In this document: piece by piece, positions 25,844 to 34,636 of the stretch
Layout: the number at the start of each line of letters is the position of its first letter
Numbering within the stretch: position 1 is the first letter of the stretch
Assembly: GCF_006715765.1 (NCBI RefSeq)
Contig: NZ_VFNV01000001.1
Span: forward strand, 496,001-560,000
Direction of reading: 5' to 3'
DNA from: Rarobacter incanus
GTDB lineage: Bacteria; Actinomycetota; Actinomycetes; Actinomycetales; Cellulomonadaceae
DNA: 64,000 nt
The notes under the pieces: model-generated
The model's input: the letters and a program-made list of their open reading frames with translations, nothing else
Told to the model about the DNA's origin: nothing
Database searches by the model: none
Made by a program: the position numbers and the translations under genes

Positions 25844-27490
25844 ATGATTCTCGCGGCGCATGATTCGGCACAAGGCGTGCAGGCAACTTTCGACGATTTC
25901 GGCGAGCCGTTGCACCAGACCACCTTTGTCGTCGTCGATTTGGAGACGACAGGGTCCAAACCAGGTTCGGCGGCAATAACCGAAATCGGCGCCGTGAAGG
26001 TGCGCGGTGGCGAGGTCATTGGGGAATTCCAAACCCTGGTCGACGCGGGACTCGATATTCCGCCCTTTATTCGGCATCTCACAGGGATCACTCCCGACAT
26101 GCTCGTCGGGCAACCGGGTCCCGGCGAGGTCATCGCATCCTTCATCGAATTCCTGGGGGACGCCGTCATCGTTGCGCACAATGCGCCGTTCGATGTTGGG
26201 TTCCTGCGCCACTGCGCAACCGAACACGGTTATCCGTGGCCGCGGTCATTGGTCGTGGATACCGTGAAGCTCGCGCGCGCCGTGGTCCCGAAGGGCGAGG
26301 TCCCCAACCACAAGCTATCGACCCTCGCCCAGCATTTCGGCGCGCGCGTAACCCCGGACCACCGTGCCCTATCCGACGCCCGTGCCACGGTCGATGTCCT
26401 GCACGCGCTGCTCGAGCGCCATGCGGCGCGGGGCGTGCTCTATCGCGACGACCTGCGCACGGCGTGCGACCCCATACCCGAGGACGTGCGCAGGCGGCAC
26501 ACCCTGGCCGACAACCTGACGCGAGGTCCGGGGGCCTACATGTTCGTTGGCTCCGACAACCGCGTCCTGTATGTCGGCAAGTCCACCAACGTGCGTACCC
26601 GGGTGCGTTCTTACTTCACGGCGGCAGAAAAGCGGGCGCGGATGCAAGAAATGACGCGCCTGACGGTTCGCGTCACGGACGTGCCGTGCGCCACGGCTCT
26701 CGAAGCGGAAGTCCGCGAATTGCGCCTGATCGAGCAGCATTCTCCCCCGTATAACCGCCGCTCGAAGCGCCAGCGCTCCAGGAGCTGGATCAGCCTCAGC
26801 CCGGGGCCAAACCCTCGCCTTGTGACACGAAGGCGATCCCCCGCAAGCGACGCTGCGATCGGCCCACTAACGACTAAGCAATCGTCGATCGTCAAAGAAT
26901 TTCTCGAATTCGTCTATCCGATCCGCACGTGCACAAAGACGCTGCCAGCGACCCCGCGTCCAGGCGCGACGGCGTGTGTGAGATTGGATATGCAACAGTG
27001 CCCGGGCCCATGCGTCGCGTACTCACCCGATCACGAAGACGCCGTCGCCCGCGTCGGCAGCGTGCTCGCGGGCGATGTCACCGAGTTCGTGCATCGATGC
27101 ACGACGCGCATGCGGGAGCTTTCCGCGGCGCAGCGGTACGAGGCCGCCGCATACGTTCGCGACGGAATCGACGCAGTGACCCACGGGGTCGAAACGGCCT
27201 TACGGTTACGGGACCTGCGCAGGCGGGGGGCGCTCGTTCTTATATCGCGCGGTGCTGGCGATGCCACTGCGCTCGACCTGATTGTGCGTGGTCGCCACTG
27301 CGCATCGATGTTAGCGACGGGTCCGCACATCGAACCGGCTATCAGCGCATTGCTGGCTACAGCCGACCGCGGATACGATCAGGATTCATCCGCAGAAGAA
27401 CAGCTCGTCATTGCCGCGTGGATAGACCGCGCCGATGTTGACGTGCGGCAGGTCCACGCCGACGATTCTCTGTCCCCCCACCGCGGCTGA
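25844..27490 (+). CDS. DEDDh exonuclease fused to GIY-YIG (UvrC-N-like) nuclease domain
   Basis: 548 residues. Residues about 26-190 are a DNA polymerase III epsilon-type 3'-5' exonuclease: DLETTG (Asp32, Glu34), HNAPFDVGFL and HRALSDARAT. Residues about 228-310 are a GIY-YIG domain as in the UvrC N-terminus and Cho: GAYMFVGSDNRVLYVGKS, and SYFTAAEKR. The remainder resembles the UvrC zinc-like/UVR region (CPGPC, AAYVRDGIDA). The same arrangement occurs in mycobacterial Rv2191, also beside trpD-ctaE. It probably acts in DNA repair or 3'-end trimming; the exact role is unknown. The ATG has no clear ribosome-binding site. Confidence 0.88.
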   Translation: MILAAHDSAQGVQATFDDFGEPLHQTTFVVVDLETTGSKPGSAAITEIGAVKVRGGEVIGEFQTLVDAGLDIPPFIRHLTGITPDMLVGQPGPGEVIASFIEFLGDAVIVAHNAPFDVGFLRHCATEHGYPWPRSLVVDTVKLARAVVPKGEVPNHKLSTLAQHFGARVTPDHRALSDARATVDVLHALLERHAARGVLYRDDLRTACDPIPEDVRRRHTLADNLTRGPGAYMFVGSDNRVLYVGKSTNVRTRVRSYFTAAEKRARMQEMTRLTVRVTDVPCATALEAEVRELRLIEQHSPPYNRRSKRQRSRSWISLSPGPNPRLVTRRRSPASDAAIGPLTTKQSSIVKEFLEFVYPIRTCTKTLPATPRPGATACVRLDMQQCPGPCVAYSPDHEDAVARVGSVLAGDVTEFVHRCTTRMRELSAAQRYEAAAYVRDGIDAVTHGVETALRLRDLRRRGALVLISRGAGDATALDLIVRGRHCASMLATGPHIEPAISALLATADRGYDQDSSAEEQLVIAAWIDRADVDVRQVHADDSLSPHRG

Positions 27491-27559
27491 GATTGAACGG
27501 GGGCGGCGGGTTGCAGAATAAGCACGAGCCGGGCCCGCTCCGACTATTTGGGGAGCGCC

Positions 27560-28615
27560 CTAGCGGGAGGTTGCCGCGACCCAGCGTTGCAGCAGATCGC
27601 TGGCCGCGCCGGAGTCGATTGCCTCGGCCGCGTGCGCTATTCCCGCGCGGAGCCGCTCAACCAGCGTCCCGCCGTCGCGTTCGGTACCCGGCAGCGTCCC
27701 GTCCGCGACCAGACCCGCCGCCGAGTTCAACAGCACCGTGTCGCGTACGGGCCCCGTCTTCCCATCCAGCAGGTCGCGAGCGACGCCCGCGTTGAATTGC
27801 GCATCCGCTCCGCGCAGGTCGTCGCGGGAGATCGGCGCGAGGCCCAGATCTTCCGCCGGATCGACCCGCAGGTGGGCGACGATGCCGCCGGAAACCTCCC
27901 AAATATCCGAAGGGCCCGTTGCCGCAAGCTCATCAAGGCCGTCCGCCGACCGAAAAACCAGCGCATTGACATTGCGGGTGGCAAGCACGCCGGCCATGAG
28001 CGGCGCCATGCGCTCGTCCGCCGCCCCCAGCGCCATAGCATCCGGTCGGCCGGGGTTGGTTAGCGGACCCAACACGTTGAAGACGGTGGGAACCCCAAGC
28101 TCCTTGCGGGTTTGACCCGCGTAGCGCATCGACGGGTGAAAGGTTGCCGCAAAGCAGAAAGTGATTCCGACCTCGCGCGCCACCTCCGCGACGCGTGCGG
28201 GCGTGAGATCGAGCCTGACGCCGAGGGCTTCGAGGACGTCAGCCGAACCCGATGCGGACGACGCGGCGCGGTTGCCGTGCTTGATCACCAGGGGGCCGCA
28301 CGCGGCAATCGTAATCGCTGACATGGTCGAGATGTTGACCGTTTTGGCCCCGTCGCCGCCGGTTCCGACAATGTCGACCGCGCGCGTAGGGACGTCGAGC
28401 GGTTCCGCGTGGGCGAGCATGCCGCTGGTGAGCCCGGCTAGCTCGTCGACCGAAACGCCCTTGGACTGCAACGCGATCAAGAATCCAGCGAGCTGGGCCG
28501 GGGTTGCCTGACCCGACATAACGCTGTCCATTGCCCATTCAGTTTGGGCGCTGGAAAGTGAAGTTCCATTGACGAGCGCACTCAGCAATTCGGGCCACGT
28601 CGGCGTAACGGTCAT
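27560..28615 (-). CDS. trpD: Anthranilate phosphoribosyltransferase
   Basis: 351 residues. Second step of tryptophan synthesis, transferring phosphoribose from PRPP to anthranilate. Motifs: GTGGDGAKTVNISTMSA, KHGNRAASSASGSADVLEALG (its core KHGNRAAS), and the MRYAGQTRKELG helix. Start is ATG at 28615 with AAGGA upstream; an in-frame start at 28696 is unlikely. No other trp genes are nearby: as in mycobacteria, trpD lies alone and divergent from ctaE. Confidence 0.94.
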   Translation of the reverse strand: MTVTPTWPELLSALVNGTSLSSAQTEWAMDSVMSGQATPAQLAGFLIALQSKGVSVDELAGLTSGMLAHAEPLDVPTRAVDIVGTGGDGAKTVNISTMSAITIAACGPLVIKHGNRAASSASGSADVLEALGVRLDLTPARVAEVAREVGITFCFAATFHPSMRYAGQTRKELGVPTVFNVLGPLTNPGRPDAMALGAADERMAPLMAGVLATRNVNALVFRSADGLDELAATGPSDIWEVSGGIVAHLRVDPAEDLGLAPISRDDLRGADAQFNAGVARDLLDGKTGPVRDTVLLNSAAGLVADGTLPGTERDGGTLVERLRAGIAHAAEAIDSGAASDLLQRWVAATSR

Positions 28616-28911
28616 GGTGCTTACTTCCTTTGCGATATCTGTGTGGCCGTCCACGACTCCGAACTGAGGCTGCCGTGCCGAGGCGGATGCTTCCATTCTA
28701 GGCGCGGCGGCGAGGACCCATTGGCGCGACCCGAATTGAACCTAGCGCGCGATCGCAGGCGCTATCTGGCGGGCCGTTAGGTGACAGTTCAACCGCAAGC
28801 GTCACACTTTGGCGGCAAAATGCGCGAAAAATGGGACATCCGCGCCCAATCTGCGCGACTCGCATGGGCCCAACGGCCCACACACAGCCTCCGATCAGCA
28901 ATAATGACTAT

Positions 28912-29553
28912 GTGTCAACAGCCTCGATAACCCCCAGCACCACGCCCCACGTGCATGTGAACCGGCCGAACCCAGTCTCGGTCGGCACAATCGTCTGGCT
29001 AGCCAGCGAGTTGATGTTCTTCGCGGGCTTGTTCGCGATGTACTTCACGGTCCGCGCAACGCTCCCGAGCGAGGAATGGGCCCAGGGGCCCTCGCACCTC
29101 AACGTCCCCCAGGCGCTGATCGTCACGATCGTTCTGGTTTTGTCCTCTGTGACCTGCCAGTTCGGTGTCATCGCTGCCGAGCGGTTCCAACCGGTACGGA
29201 CAGGCAAGCTGTGGCAGCTGAACAAGTGGGGACTTGTCGAATGGACGACGCTCACCTTCATTCTCGGTTCGATCTTCATCGCCGGCCAGGTCCTGGAGTA
29301 TGCAGAGCTTGTTGAACACGGGCTAACGATTTCGAGCTCGCCCTACGGTTCGGTGTTCTTCCTGGCAACCGGATTCCACGGCCTGCACGTCATTGGCGGA
29401 TTGATCGCATTCCTCTTCGTCCTTGGCCGCACGTTCACGGCAAAGAACTTTGGTCACCACGAGGCCACCACCGCGGTAGTGGTCTCCTACTACTGGCACT
29501 TCGTTGACGTTGTCTGGATCGTCCTATTCGGAGTCATCTACTTCCTCCGCTAG
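28912..29553 (+). CDS. ctaE: Cytochrome c oxidase subunit III
   Basis: 213 residues from GTG at 28912. Five membrane helices are visible (about 28-48, 70-90, 115-135, 150-175, 190-212). Family motifs: [26 protein letters not shown] and [11 protein letters not shown]. It stabilises the aa3-type oxidase. The start is not certain: no Shine-Dalgarno sequence is visible and the frame is open back to 28831. The gap from trpD (about 296 bp) should hold promoters of both genes and contains a weak GTGAC/GTCAC inverted repeat at 28781-28805. It begins the ctaE-qcrCAB run. Confidence 0.93.
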   Translation: MSTASITPSTTPHVHVNRPNPVSVGTIVWLASELMFFAGLFAMYFTVRATLPSEEWAQGPSHLNVPQALIVTIVLVLSSVTCQFGVIAAERFQPVRTGKLWQLNKWGLVEWTTLTFILGSIFIAGQVLEYAELVEHGLTISSSPYGSVFFLATGFHGLHVIGGLIAFLFVLGRTFTAKNFGHHEATTAVVVSYYWHFVDVVWIVLFGVIYFLR

Positions 29554-29597
29554 GTTCTTTAGATTTCCTTACCCCCCACCACAGACAGGATTGAGAC

Positions 29598-30386
29598 GTG
29601 AAGGCACTAGCCGCTAGACGGCATCACCGCTTCGCACCGGTGCTGCTGCTCACGCTGGCGCTGTTCTTGACCGGAGCCGCGTATTCGGCGTTCGCGCCGT
29701 CGTCGGCGACAGCCGAAGTAACCTCTGCCACTTCCGACGATGTTGCAGCCGGCCAGGCGCTCTTCCAAGCGAACTGCGCCACCTGCCACGGCACTGACGC
29801 GGTTGGAAAGACCGACGTCGCGCCGTCCCTGATCGGCGTCGGCGCTGCGGCCGTGAATTTCCAAGTGAGCACGGGCCGAATGCCCATGCAATCCAACTCG
29901 GTCCAGGCGCCGGTCAAGCCCGTGCAGTTCAATGAGGAGCAGACGGCTCAACTCGCTGCCTACGTCGCTTCCCTCGGTCCCGGCCCGTCCGTCCCGTCCG
30001 CAGAAGCCGTTGACCCGACGAAGGGAAATGCCGCGTCGGGCGCCGAAATCTTCCGCACCAACTGCGCCATGTGTCACAACGCCGTCGGAGCCGGCGGCGC
30101 TTTGTCAGAGGGCAAGTACGCCCCCGACCTATGGGACACCACCCCAACGCAAATCTACGAAGCCATGGTCACGGGTCCGCAGTCGATGCCCGTTTTCAAC
30201 GATCAGAACATCACCCCCGAAGAAAAGCGTGACCTCATCGCATACGTGGTCGCGCAGCGCGACGGCTCTGCGGGCGGTGATTCCCTCGGATCCATCGGCC
30301 CCGTTTCGGAGGGTTTGTGGGCGTGGATTATCGGAATTGGCGCGCTCATCGGCGCAGCCGTGTGGGTAGGAGCGAAATCATCGTGA
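29598..30386 (+). CDS. qcrC: Dihaem cytochrome c subunit of the bc1 complex
   Basis: 262 residues. N-terminal signal anchor (about 13-33), two CxxCH haem sites at Cys60-Cys63-His64 and Cys156-Cys159-His160, and a C-terminal membrane helix (about 240-258). In actinobacteria this dihaem subunit replaces a soluble cytochrome c and passes electrons directly to the aa3 oxidase. GTG start, 44 bp after ctaE. Stop overlaps the qcrA start by 4 nt. Confidence 0.96.
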   Translation: MKALAARRHHRFAPVLLLTLALFLTGAAYSAFAPSSATAEVTSATSDDVAAGQALFQANCATCHGTDAVGKTDVAPSLIGVGAAAVNFQVSTGRMPMQSNSVQAPVKPVQFNEEQTAQLAAYVASLGPGPSVPSAEAVDPTKGNAASGAEIFRTNCAMCHNAVGAGGALSEGKYAPDLWDTTPTQIYEAMVTGPQSMPVFNDQNITPEEKRDLIAYVVAQRDGSAGGDSLGSIGPVSEGLWAWIIGIGALIGAAVWVGAKSS

Positions 30387-31432
30387 GCCAGAACCAAACT
30401 GTGGTCGACGGATCAACAAACGAGTCGCAGGACGTTGCTCCCTCCAACTTCTCCGATCCCGGCATTCCCGCCCACAAGCATCGCCTGGGTGATTCAGATC
30501 CAAAGGCGGCCCGCCGCTCCGAAACTATCGTGGTGACGCTCTTCGTCATCTCGATGCTCGGCACGATCGGGCTACTCGTTGCGTTCTTCGCGCTTCCGGA
30601 CGACACGTCTGTGGCGGGGGTCAGAACGCAGAACATCACCCTGGGCGTCGCACTCGCTTTCGCGTTGCTGGGCATCGGGCTCGGTGCCATTCACTGGGCA
30701 AAATCGCTCATGAGCGACACCGAAGTTGCCGAAGACCGCCACGCAACCGAATCGTCGCAAGAGGTTCGTGCGGAAGCCGTCGCGAAGATTCAGGCAGGCG
30801 TCGAGGACGCGGGCGTGGAACGCCGCGGCGTCCTCAAAGGTGCCATGGTTGGGGCGCTCGCGCTCTTCCCGCTCGGCCTCGCAGTGCCCCTCATCGGCGA
30901 AGTTGGCGCAGACTGGAACATCAGCAAGTTCCGGCACACGATCTGGCGTAAGGGCGTGCGGCTCGCAACCGATCCGACGAACCGTCCGATTAAGGCGTCG
31001 GATGTCACCGTCGGTTCGGCCTATCACGTTATTCCGTATCAGGACGATATCGATGAATCGGTCCGCCCCGGAACTCACGCATGGCTTGACGAAAAGGCGA
31101 AGGCCATCGTTTTGATGGTGCGGATGGATCCGTCAGAGATAACCGAGGCCGATGACCGCAAGGACTGGTCACACGAGGGAATTGTTGCCTATTCCAAGGT
31201 GTGCACCCACGTCGGATGCCCGGTTGCTTTGTACGAACGCCAGACTCACCACCTGCTGTGCCCCTGCCACCAGTCCACGTTCGACATGGCGGACGGCGCA
31301 AAGGTTGTCTTCGGCCCCGCCAAGCGGCCCCTCCCGCAGTTGCCCATCACGGTGGACGACGAAGGATACCTGGTCGCGCAAAGTGACTTTACTGAGCCCG
31401 TTGGACCTAGCTTCTGGGAGCGCCTCAAGTGA
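30383..31432 (+). CDS. qcrA: Rieske iron-sulfur subunit of the bc1 complex
   Basis: 349 residues. Three N-terminal membrane helices (about 48-70, 84-104, 153-172) and a C-terminal Rieske domain. The 2Fe-2S ligands are Cys274 and His276 (CTHVGC), Cys293 and His296 (CPCHQS), with the Cys279-Cys295 disulfide pair. The three-helix anchor is the actinobacterial type. GTG overlaps the qcrC stop (GTGA), and its own stop overlaps qcrB in the same way. Confidence 0.96.
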   Translation: MSQNQTVVDGSTNESQDVAPSNFSDPGIPAHKHRLGDSDPKAARRSETIVVTLFVISMLGTIGLLVAFFALPDDTSVAGVRTQNITLGVALAFALLGIGLGAIHWAKSLMSDTEVAEDRHATESSQEVRAEAVAKIQAGVEDAGVERRGVLKGAMVGALALFPLGLAVPLIGEVGADWNISKFRHTIWRKGVRLATDPTNRPIKASDVTVGSAYHVIPYQDDIDESVRPGTHAWLDEKAKAIVLMVRMDPSEITEADDRKDWSHEGIVAYSKVCTHVGCPVALYERQTHHLLCPCHQSTFDMADGAKVVFGPAKRPLPQLPITVDDEGYLVAQSDFTEPVGPSFWERLK

Positions 31433-33093
31433 CAACCGCAAACGCCGAATCCTCACCGAATCAGGCAGCGCCCGCGACCAAAGCGGGTCGGGCAGCGGAC
31501 TACCTCGACCAGCGCACCGGCATCGCGGTAGCGGTCAAGGAGTTTGCCCGCAAGGTCTTCCCCGACCACTGGTCCTTCATGCTCGGTGAAGTCGCGCTCT
31601 ATTCGTTCGTAGTCCTGGTACTCACCGGGATCTTCCTGACGATGTTCTTCGTCCCTTCGATGGGCCTGACCACCTACCACGGCCCCGTCGCCACGATGCA
31701 GGGCCTGGAAATGTCGGAGGCGTTCGCATCGACCTTGCGGCTATCGTTCGAGGTCCGCGGCGGACTGCTGATACGGCAGATTCACCACTGGGCTGCTCTG
31801 ATCTTTGTCGCCGCCATGGTGACGCACATGATGCGGATCTTCTTCACCGGAGCGTTCCGCAAACCGCGTGAGCTCAACTGGGTGGTGGGCTTCCTGCTGC
31901 TCATCCTCGGGCTCCTTGCCGGATTCTCCGGGTATTCACTCCCCGACGATGTCCTTTCGGGTAATGGCCTGCGGATCACGGACGGCGTAGTCAAGTCGAT
32001 CCCGATCATCGGGTCGTACATGTCCTACATGATTTTCGGCGGCGAGTTCCCCGGACACGACATCATTCCGCGACTGTTCACCGTCCACGTTCTCCTTGTC
32101 CCGGGTCTCATTTTGTCGCTGATCGCCGTGCACCTGCTCTTGGTCGTGGTCCACAAGCACACCCAGTACCCCGGCGGCGGACGCACGGACAACAACGTCG
32201 TCGGATTCCCGCTCTTCCCCGTCTACACCGCGAAGGCCGGCGGCTTCTTCTTCGTTGTCTTTGGTGTGCTGGCGCTCATGGGCGGCACCATGGCGATCAA
32301 CAACGTTTGGAACTACGGCCCATACGACCCATCGCCCGTATCGGCCGGTGCACAACCAGACTGGTACATGCTCTTCCTCGAGGGATCGCTCCGCTTGATG
32401 CCGGGGCAGACAGAGGTAGTGATCGGCGGATACACGCTGTCGCTCAACGTGTTGATACCCGCCGCAGTCGTCCCGCTGATCCTCTTTGCGTTCCTCGCGA
32501 CCTATCCGTTCCTCGAAGCCTGGGTCACCAAGGACAAGCGCCCCCACAGCGTGCTCGACCGGCCACGAAACGTACCCACCCGAACGGGACTCGGCGTGGC
32601 CGTGCTCAGCGCATTCCTGATCCTGGTCCTCGCCGGATCGAACGACTTGATCGCGACGCACTTCGAAATGTCGATCAACGCAATCACGTGGGTGTTCCGT
32701 TTTGCGTTCTTCCTGCTGCCGGTGGCCTCGTTCTGGGTCACTAAGCGCATTTGCCTCAGCTTGCAGCGCAAGGATCGCGAGCTCGTACTGCACGGACACG
32801 AGCATGGGCGGATCGTCCGCACGGACGAGGGCGAATACTACGAGGTACACAAGCCGCTCAACGACCAGGAGCTGTGGCTTCGCGTCAACTACAACGCCCA
32901 CAGCCCGCTGCCGCTCGAGGCGCAACCGTATGACGAATCAGGTAAGAAGAACAAGGGGTACCGGAAGGCGAAGTTCCGCTCCAAGCTATCGAAGTTCTTC
33001 TACGAGGATCGCGTGGAGCCCGTGACGCCTGCGGAACTCGAAGCAGCCCATGCGCATCACGGGGAGCGGATCGAAAGCGGCGCTTCCCACTGA
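31429..33093 (+). CDS. qcrB: Cytochrome b subunit of the bc1 complex
   Basis: 554 residues with at least eight membrane helices. Quinone oxidation and haem b ligands: [18 protein letters not shown] and [21 protein letters not shown] (core HVLLVPG). The Qo-site PxWY-type loop is present as [10 protein letters not shown] (about 310). A C-terminal 130-residue charged extension ([25 protein letters not shown]) is typical of actinobacterial QcrB. GTG start coupled to qcrA. A stem-loop follows at 33120-33160. Confidence 0.96.
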   Translation: MTTANAESSPNQAAPATKAGRAADYLDQRTGIAVAVKEFARKVFPDHWSFMLGEVALYSFVVLVLTGIFLTMFFVPSMGLTTYHGPVATMQGLEMSEAFASTLRLSFEVRGGLLIRQIHHWAALIFVAAMVTHMMRIFFTGAFRKPRELNWVVGFLLLILGLLAGFSGYSLPDDVLSGNGLRITDGVVKSIPIIGSYMSYMIFGGEFPGHDIIPRLFTVHVLLVPGLILSLIAVHLLLVVVHKHTQYPGGGRTDNNVVGFPLFPVYTAKAGGFFFVVFGVLALMGGTMAINNVWNYGPYDPSPVSAGAQPDWYMLFLEGSLRLMPGQTEVVIGGYTLSLNVLIPAAVVPLILFAFLATYPFLEAWVTKDKRPHSVLDRPRNVPTRTGLGVAVLSAFLILVLAGSNDLIATHFEMSINAITWVFRFAFFLLPVASFWVTKRICLSLQRKDRELVLHGHEHGRIVRTDEGEYYEVHKPLNDQELWLRVNYNAHSPLPLEAQPYDESGKKNKGYRKAKFRSKLSKFFYEDRVEPVTPAELEAAHAHHGERIESGASH

Positions 33094-33119
33094 CCCAACA
33101 CGACCCCTAAGAATCCGAT

Positions 33120-33160
33120 GGCCACAGTCGCGACGGACGGTTTCGTCCCAGACTGTGGCC
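33120..33160 (+). terminator. Stem-loop terminator after qcrB
   Basis: A 10-bp outer stem (GGCCACAGTC, arms 33120-33129 and 33151-33160) with a nested 5-bp stem (33135-33139 with 33144-33148). It lies 26 bp after the qcrB stop and before the sodA leader, so it probably separates the qcr operon from sodA. Confidence 0.7.
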
Positions 33161-33216
33161 TTCGGCTTTCCGCGGTGGCCTTACCCAGGCTCATGTAGCA
33201 AAGTGGTAAGTAGCGC

Positions 33217-33236
33217 CCGACCTCATATGAGATCGG
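33217..33236. promoter_or_regulatory. Palindrome upstream of sodA (possible operator)
   Basis: The perfect 10-bp palindrome CTCATATGAG (33222-33231) is embedded in a 20-nt imperfect one, CCGA-C-CTCATATGAG-A-TCGG. It lies 45 bp before the sodA start, where a promoter or its operator would be expected. The binding protein is unknown. Confidence 0.45.
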
Positions 33237-33280
33237 CGCAGCAGGTTCACAAGAGAATCCAACAATGGAGGATGAACAAG

Positions 33281-33904
33281 ATGTCCGTATACACGCTCCC
33301 AGATCTCAGCTACGACTACGGTGAGCTCGCGCCCCACATTTCCGCACGGATCATGGAGTTGCACCACTCCAAGCACCACGCCGCGTACGTGGCGGGGGCA
33401 AACGCGGCACTCGAGAAGCTCGAAGAGGCACGCGCGGCCGGCAACTTCGACACCGTGAACCAGTTGGAAAAGAACCTCGCGTTCAACCTCGGTGGGCACG
33501 TCAACCACTCTGCTTTCTGGACTAACCTGTCCCCCAACGGCGGAGGAGAGCCCACCGGTGACCTAGCCGAAGCAATCGGCAAGGACTTCGGTTCGTTCGA
33601 CGCGTTCCAAAAGCACTTCGCGGCAACAGCGCTCGGTGTGCAGGGATCGGGCTGGTCGATTCTCGCATGGGATTCGATCGGGCAGAAGCTGATCATCGTT
33701 CAGCTATACGACCAGCAGGGCAACCTCGCACTCGGTTTGACACCCATCGTGCTGCTGGACGTTTGGGAGCACGCTTACTACCTGGATTACGCCAACGTCC
33801 GCGGCGACTACGTCAAGGCCTGGTGGAACGTTGTCAACTGGGACGACGCCGCGGAGCGTTTTGCTCGCGCCAAGACCCAGACCGCGGGCTTGATCGTTCC
33901 GTAG
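33281..33904 (+). CDS. sodA: Superoxide dismutase (Fe/Mn family)
   Basis: 207 residues. Converts superoxide to oxygen and hydrogen peroxide. Metal ligands are His28, His76, Asp160 and His164, the same numbers as in the M. tuberculosis enzyme, in LHHSKHH, NHSAFW and [11 protein letters not shown]. Position 145 is Gln where the M. tuberculosis Fe enzyme has His; Gln here is associated with manganese preference, so a Mn enzyme is the better guess. ATG at 33281 follows GGAGG with 9 nt; an ATG three codons earlier touches that site. No export signal. Confidence 0.95.
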   Translation: MSVYTLPDLSYDYGELAPHISARIMELHHSKHHAAYVAGANAALEKLEEARAAGNFDTVNQLEKNLAFNLGGHVNHSAFWTNLSPNGGGEPTGDLAEAIGKDFGSFDAFQKHFAATALGVQGSGWSILAWDSIGQKLIIVQLYDQQGNLALGLTPIVLLDVWEHAYYLDYANVRGDYVKAWWNVVNWDDAAERFARAKTQTAGLIVP

Positions 33905-34064
33905 TTCGCCGCGCAACGAAGCATAGTCGAGCGTGCGGCGTCCGAAGGACGTCTTAGTGGGTCCGCCGCGCGGCGGCGCCTCGCCGGTCGGGGGTCGCCG
34001 CGGCGACTGTCCCTGACAAGCAAACCACGCGATCGGCCGCGCGGCGCCTCCCCCGCGACCTCGG

Positions 34065-34105
34065 AGGCGGGGTGCCACATCCGCAACGGATGCGATACCC
34101 CGCCT
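34065..34105. terminator. Stem-loop in the sodA-ctaF gap
   Basis: A 9-bp outer stem (AGGCGGGGT, arms 34065-34073 and 34097-34105) and a 6-bp inner stem (CATCCG, 34078-34083 with 34087-34092) with a CAA loop. It lies in the 301-bp gap between convergent sodA and ctaF. The stretch 33905-34060 is very GC-rich and holds nothing else I recognise. Confidence 0.6.
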
Positions 34106-34143
34106 TCGCGCTTCTTCCGCTTGGCGGCGCCACGACGTAGCAA

Positions 34144-34178
34144 AGCCGGTGGCGACCTCTTACGGGTCGCCACCGGCT
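34144..34178. terminator. Terminator for ctaF (and possibly sodA)
   Basis: A perfect 14-bp stem (AGCCGGTGGCGACC, arms 34144-34157 and 34165-34178) with a 7-nt loop. It lies 28 bp beyond the ctaF stop on the minus strand. Confidence 0.8.
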
Positions 34179-34205
34179 TACTCGTGTTAGCGCGCTAGCG
34201 CCCTA

Positions 34206-34622
34206 CTAGTGGGCGTGCTGACCCCGCGAGAATTCGAACACCCAGCCGACCAGGGCAACCACGCCCAGGGCGGCTCCAATGCCGAAGATCCACCAGCCCA
34301 GGGCCATGCCTGCGAAGCAAATCGCTCCAGCGGCGGCGAGAACCAACGGCCACCAGCTCCACGGCGAAAAGGCTCCCTGGTCCCCGCCGTTTCCTTCGAT
34401 AGAGCCGGCCGGGTCGTCCTCGGGACGCGGATCGATGTGGCGGGCGGTGACCCGCAGGTAGACGCCGATCATCAGCGACAACGCCGCAACCAGGACCAGC
34501 GCTGCCGTTCCGACGGGCTCCAGGCCCTCCTGCCCCCACATGTGGGTACAGAAACCGTAGGCCAAAGCGGCCAGGGCGAAGAACGATCCCGTCCCTTCGA
34601 AGAGTCGAATCTCAGTCTTCAT
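34206..34622 (-). CDS. ctaF: Cytochrome c oxidase subunit IV (actinobacterial CtaF)
   Basis: 138 residues with four hydrophobic segments (about 12-30, 38-58, 92-108, 112-130) and the family block MKTEIRLFEGTGSFF at the N-terminus. CtaF is the actinobacteria-specific small subunit of the aa3 oxidase in the bc1-aa3 supercomplex. It ends the ctaC-ctaD-ctaF operon, 14 bp after ctaD. Confidence 0.92.
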   Translation of the reverse strand: MKTEIRLFEGTGSFFALAALAYGFCTHMWGQEGLEPVGTAALVLVAALSLMIGVYLRVTARHIDPRPEDDPAGSIEGNGGDQGAFSPWSWWPLVLAAAGAICFAGMALGWWIFGIGAALGVVALVGWVFEFSRGQHAH

Positions 34623-34636
34623 AGGTGATCTTCTCC

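Noticed and set aside
28616-28911. trpD leader peptide or attenuator
   Set aside because: No run of Trp codons and no alternative stem-loops with a U-tract were found before trpD.
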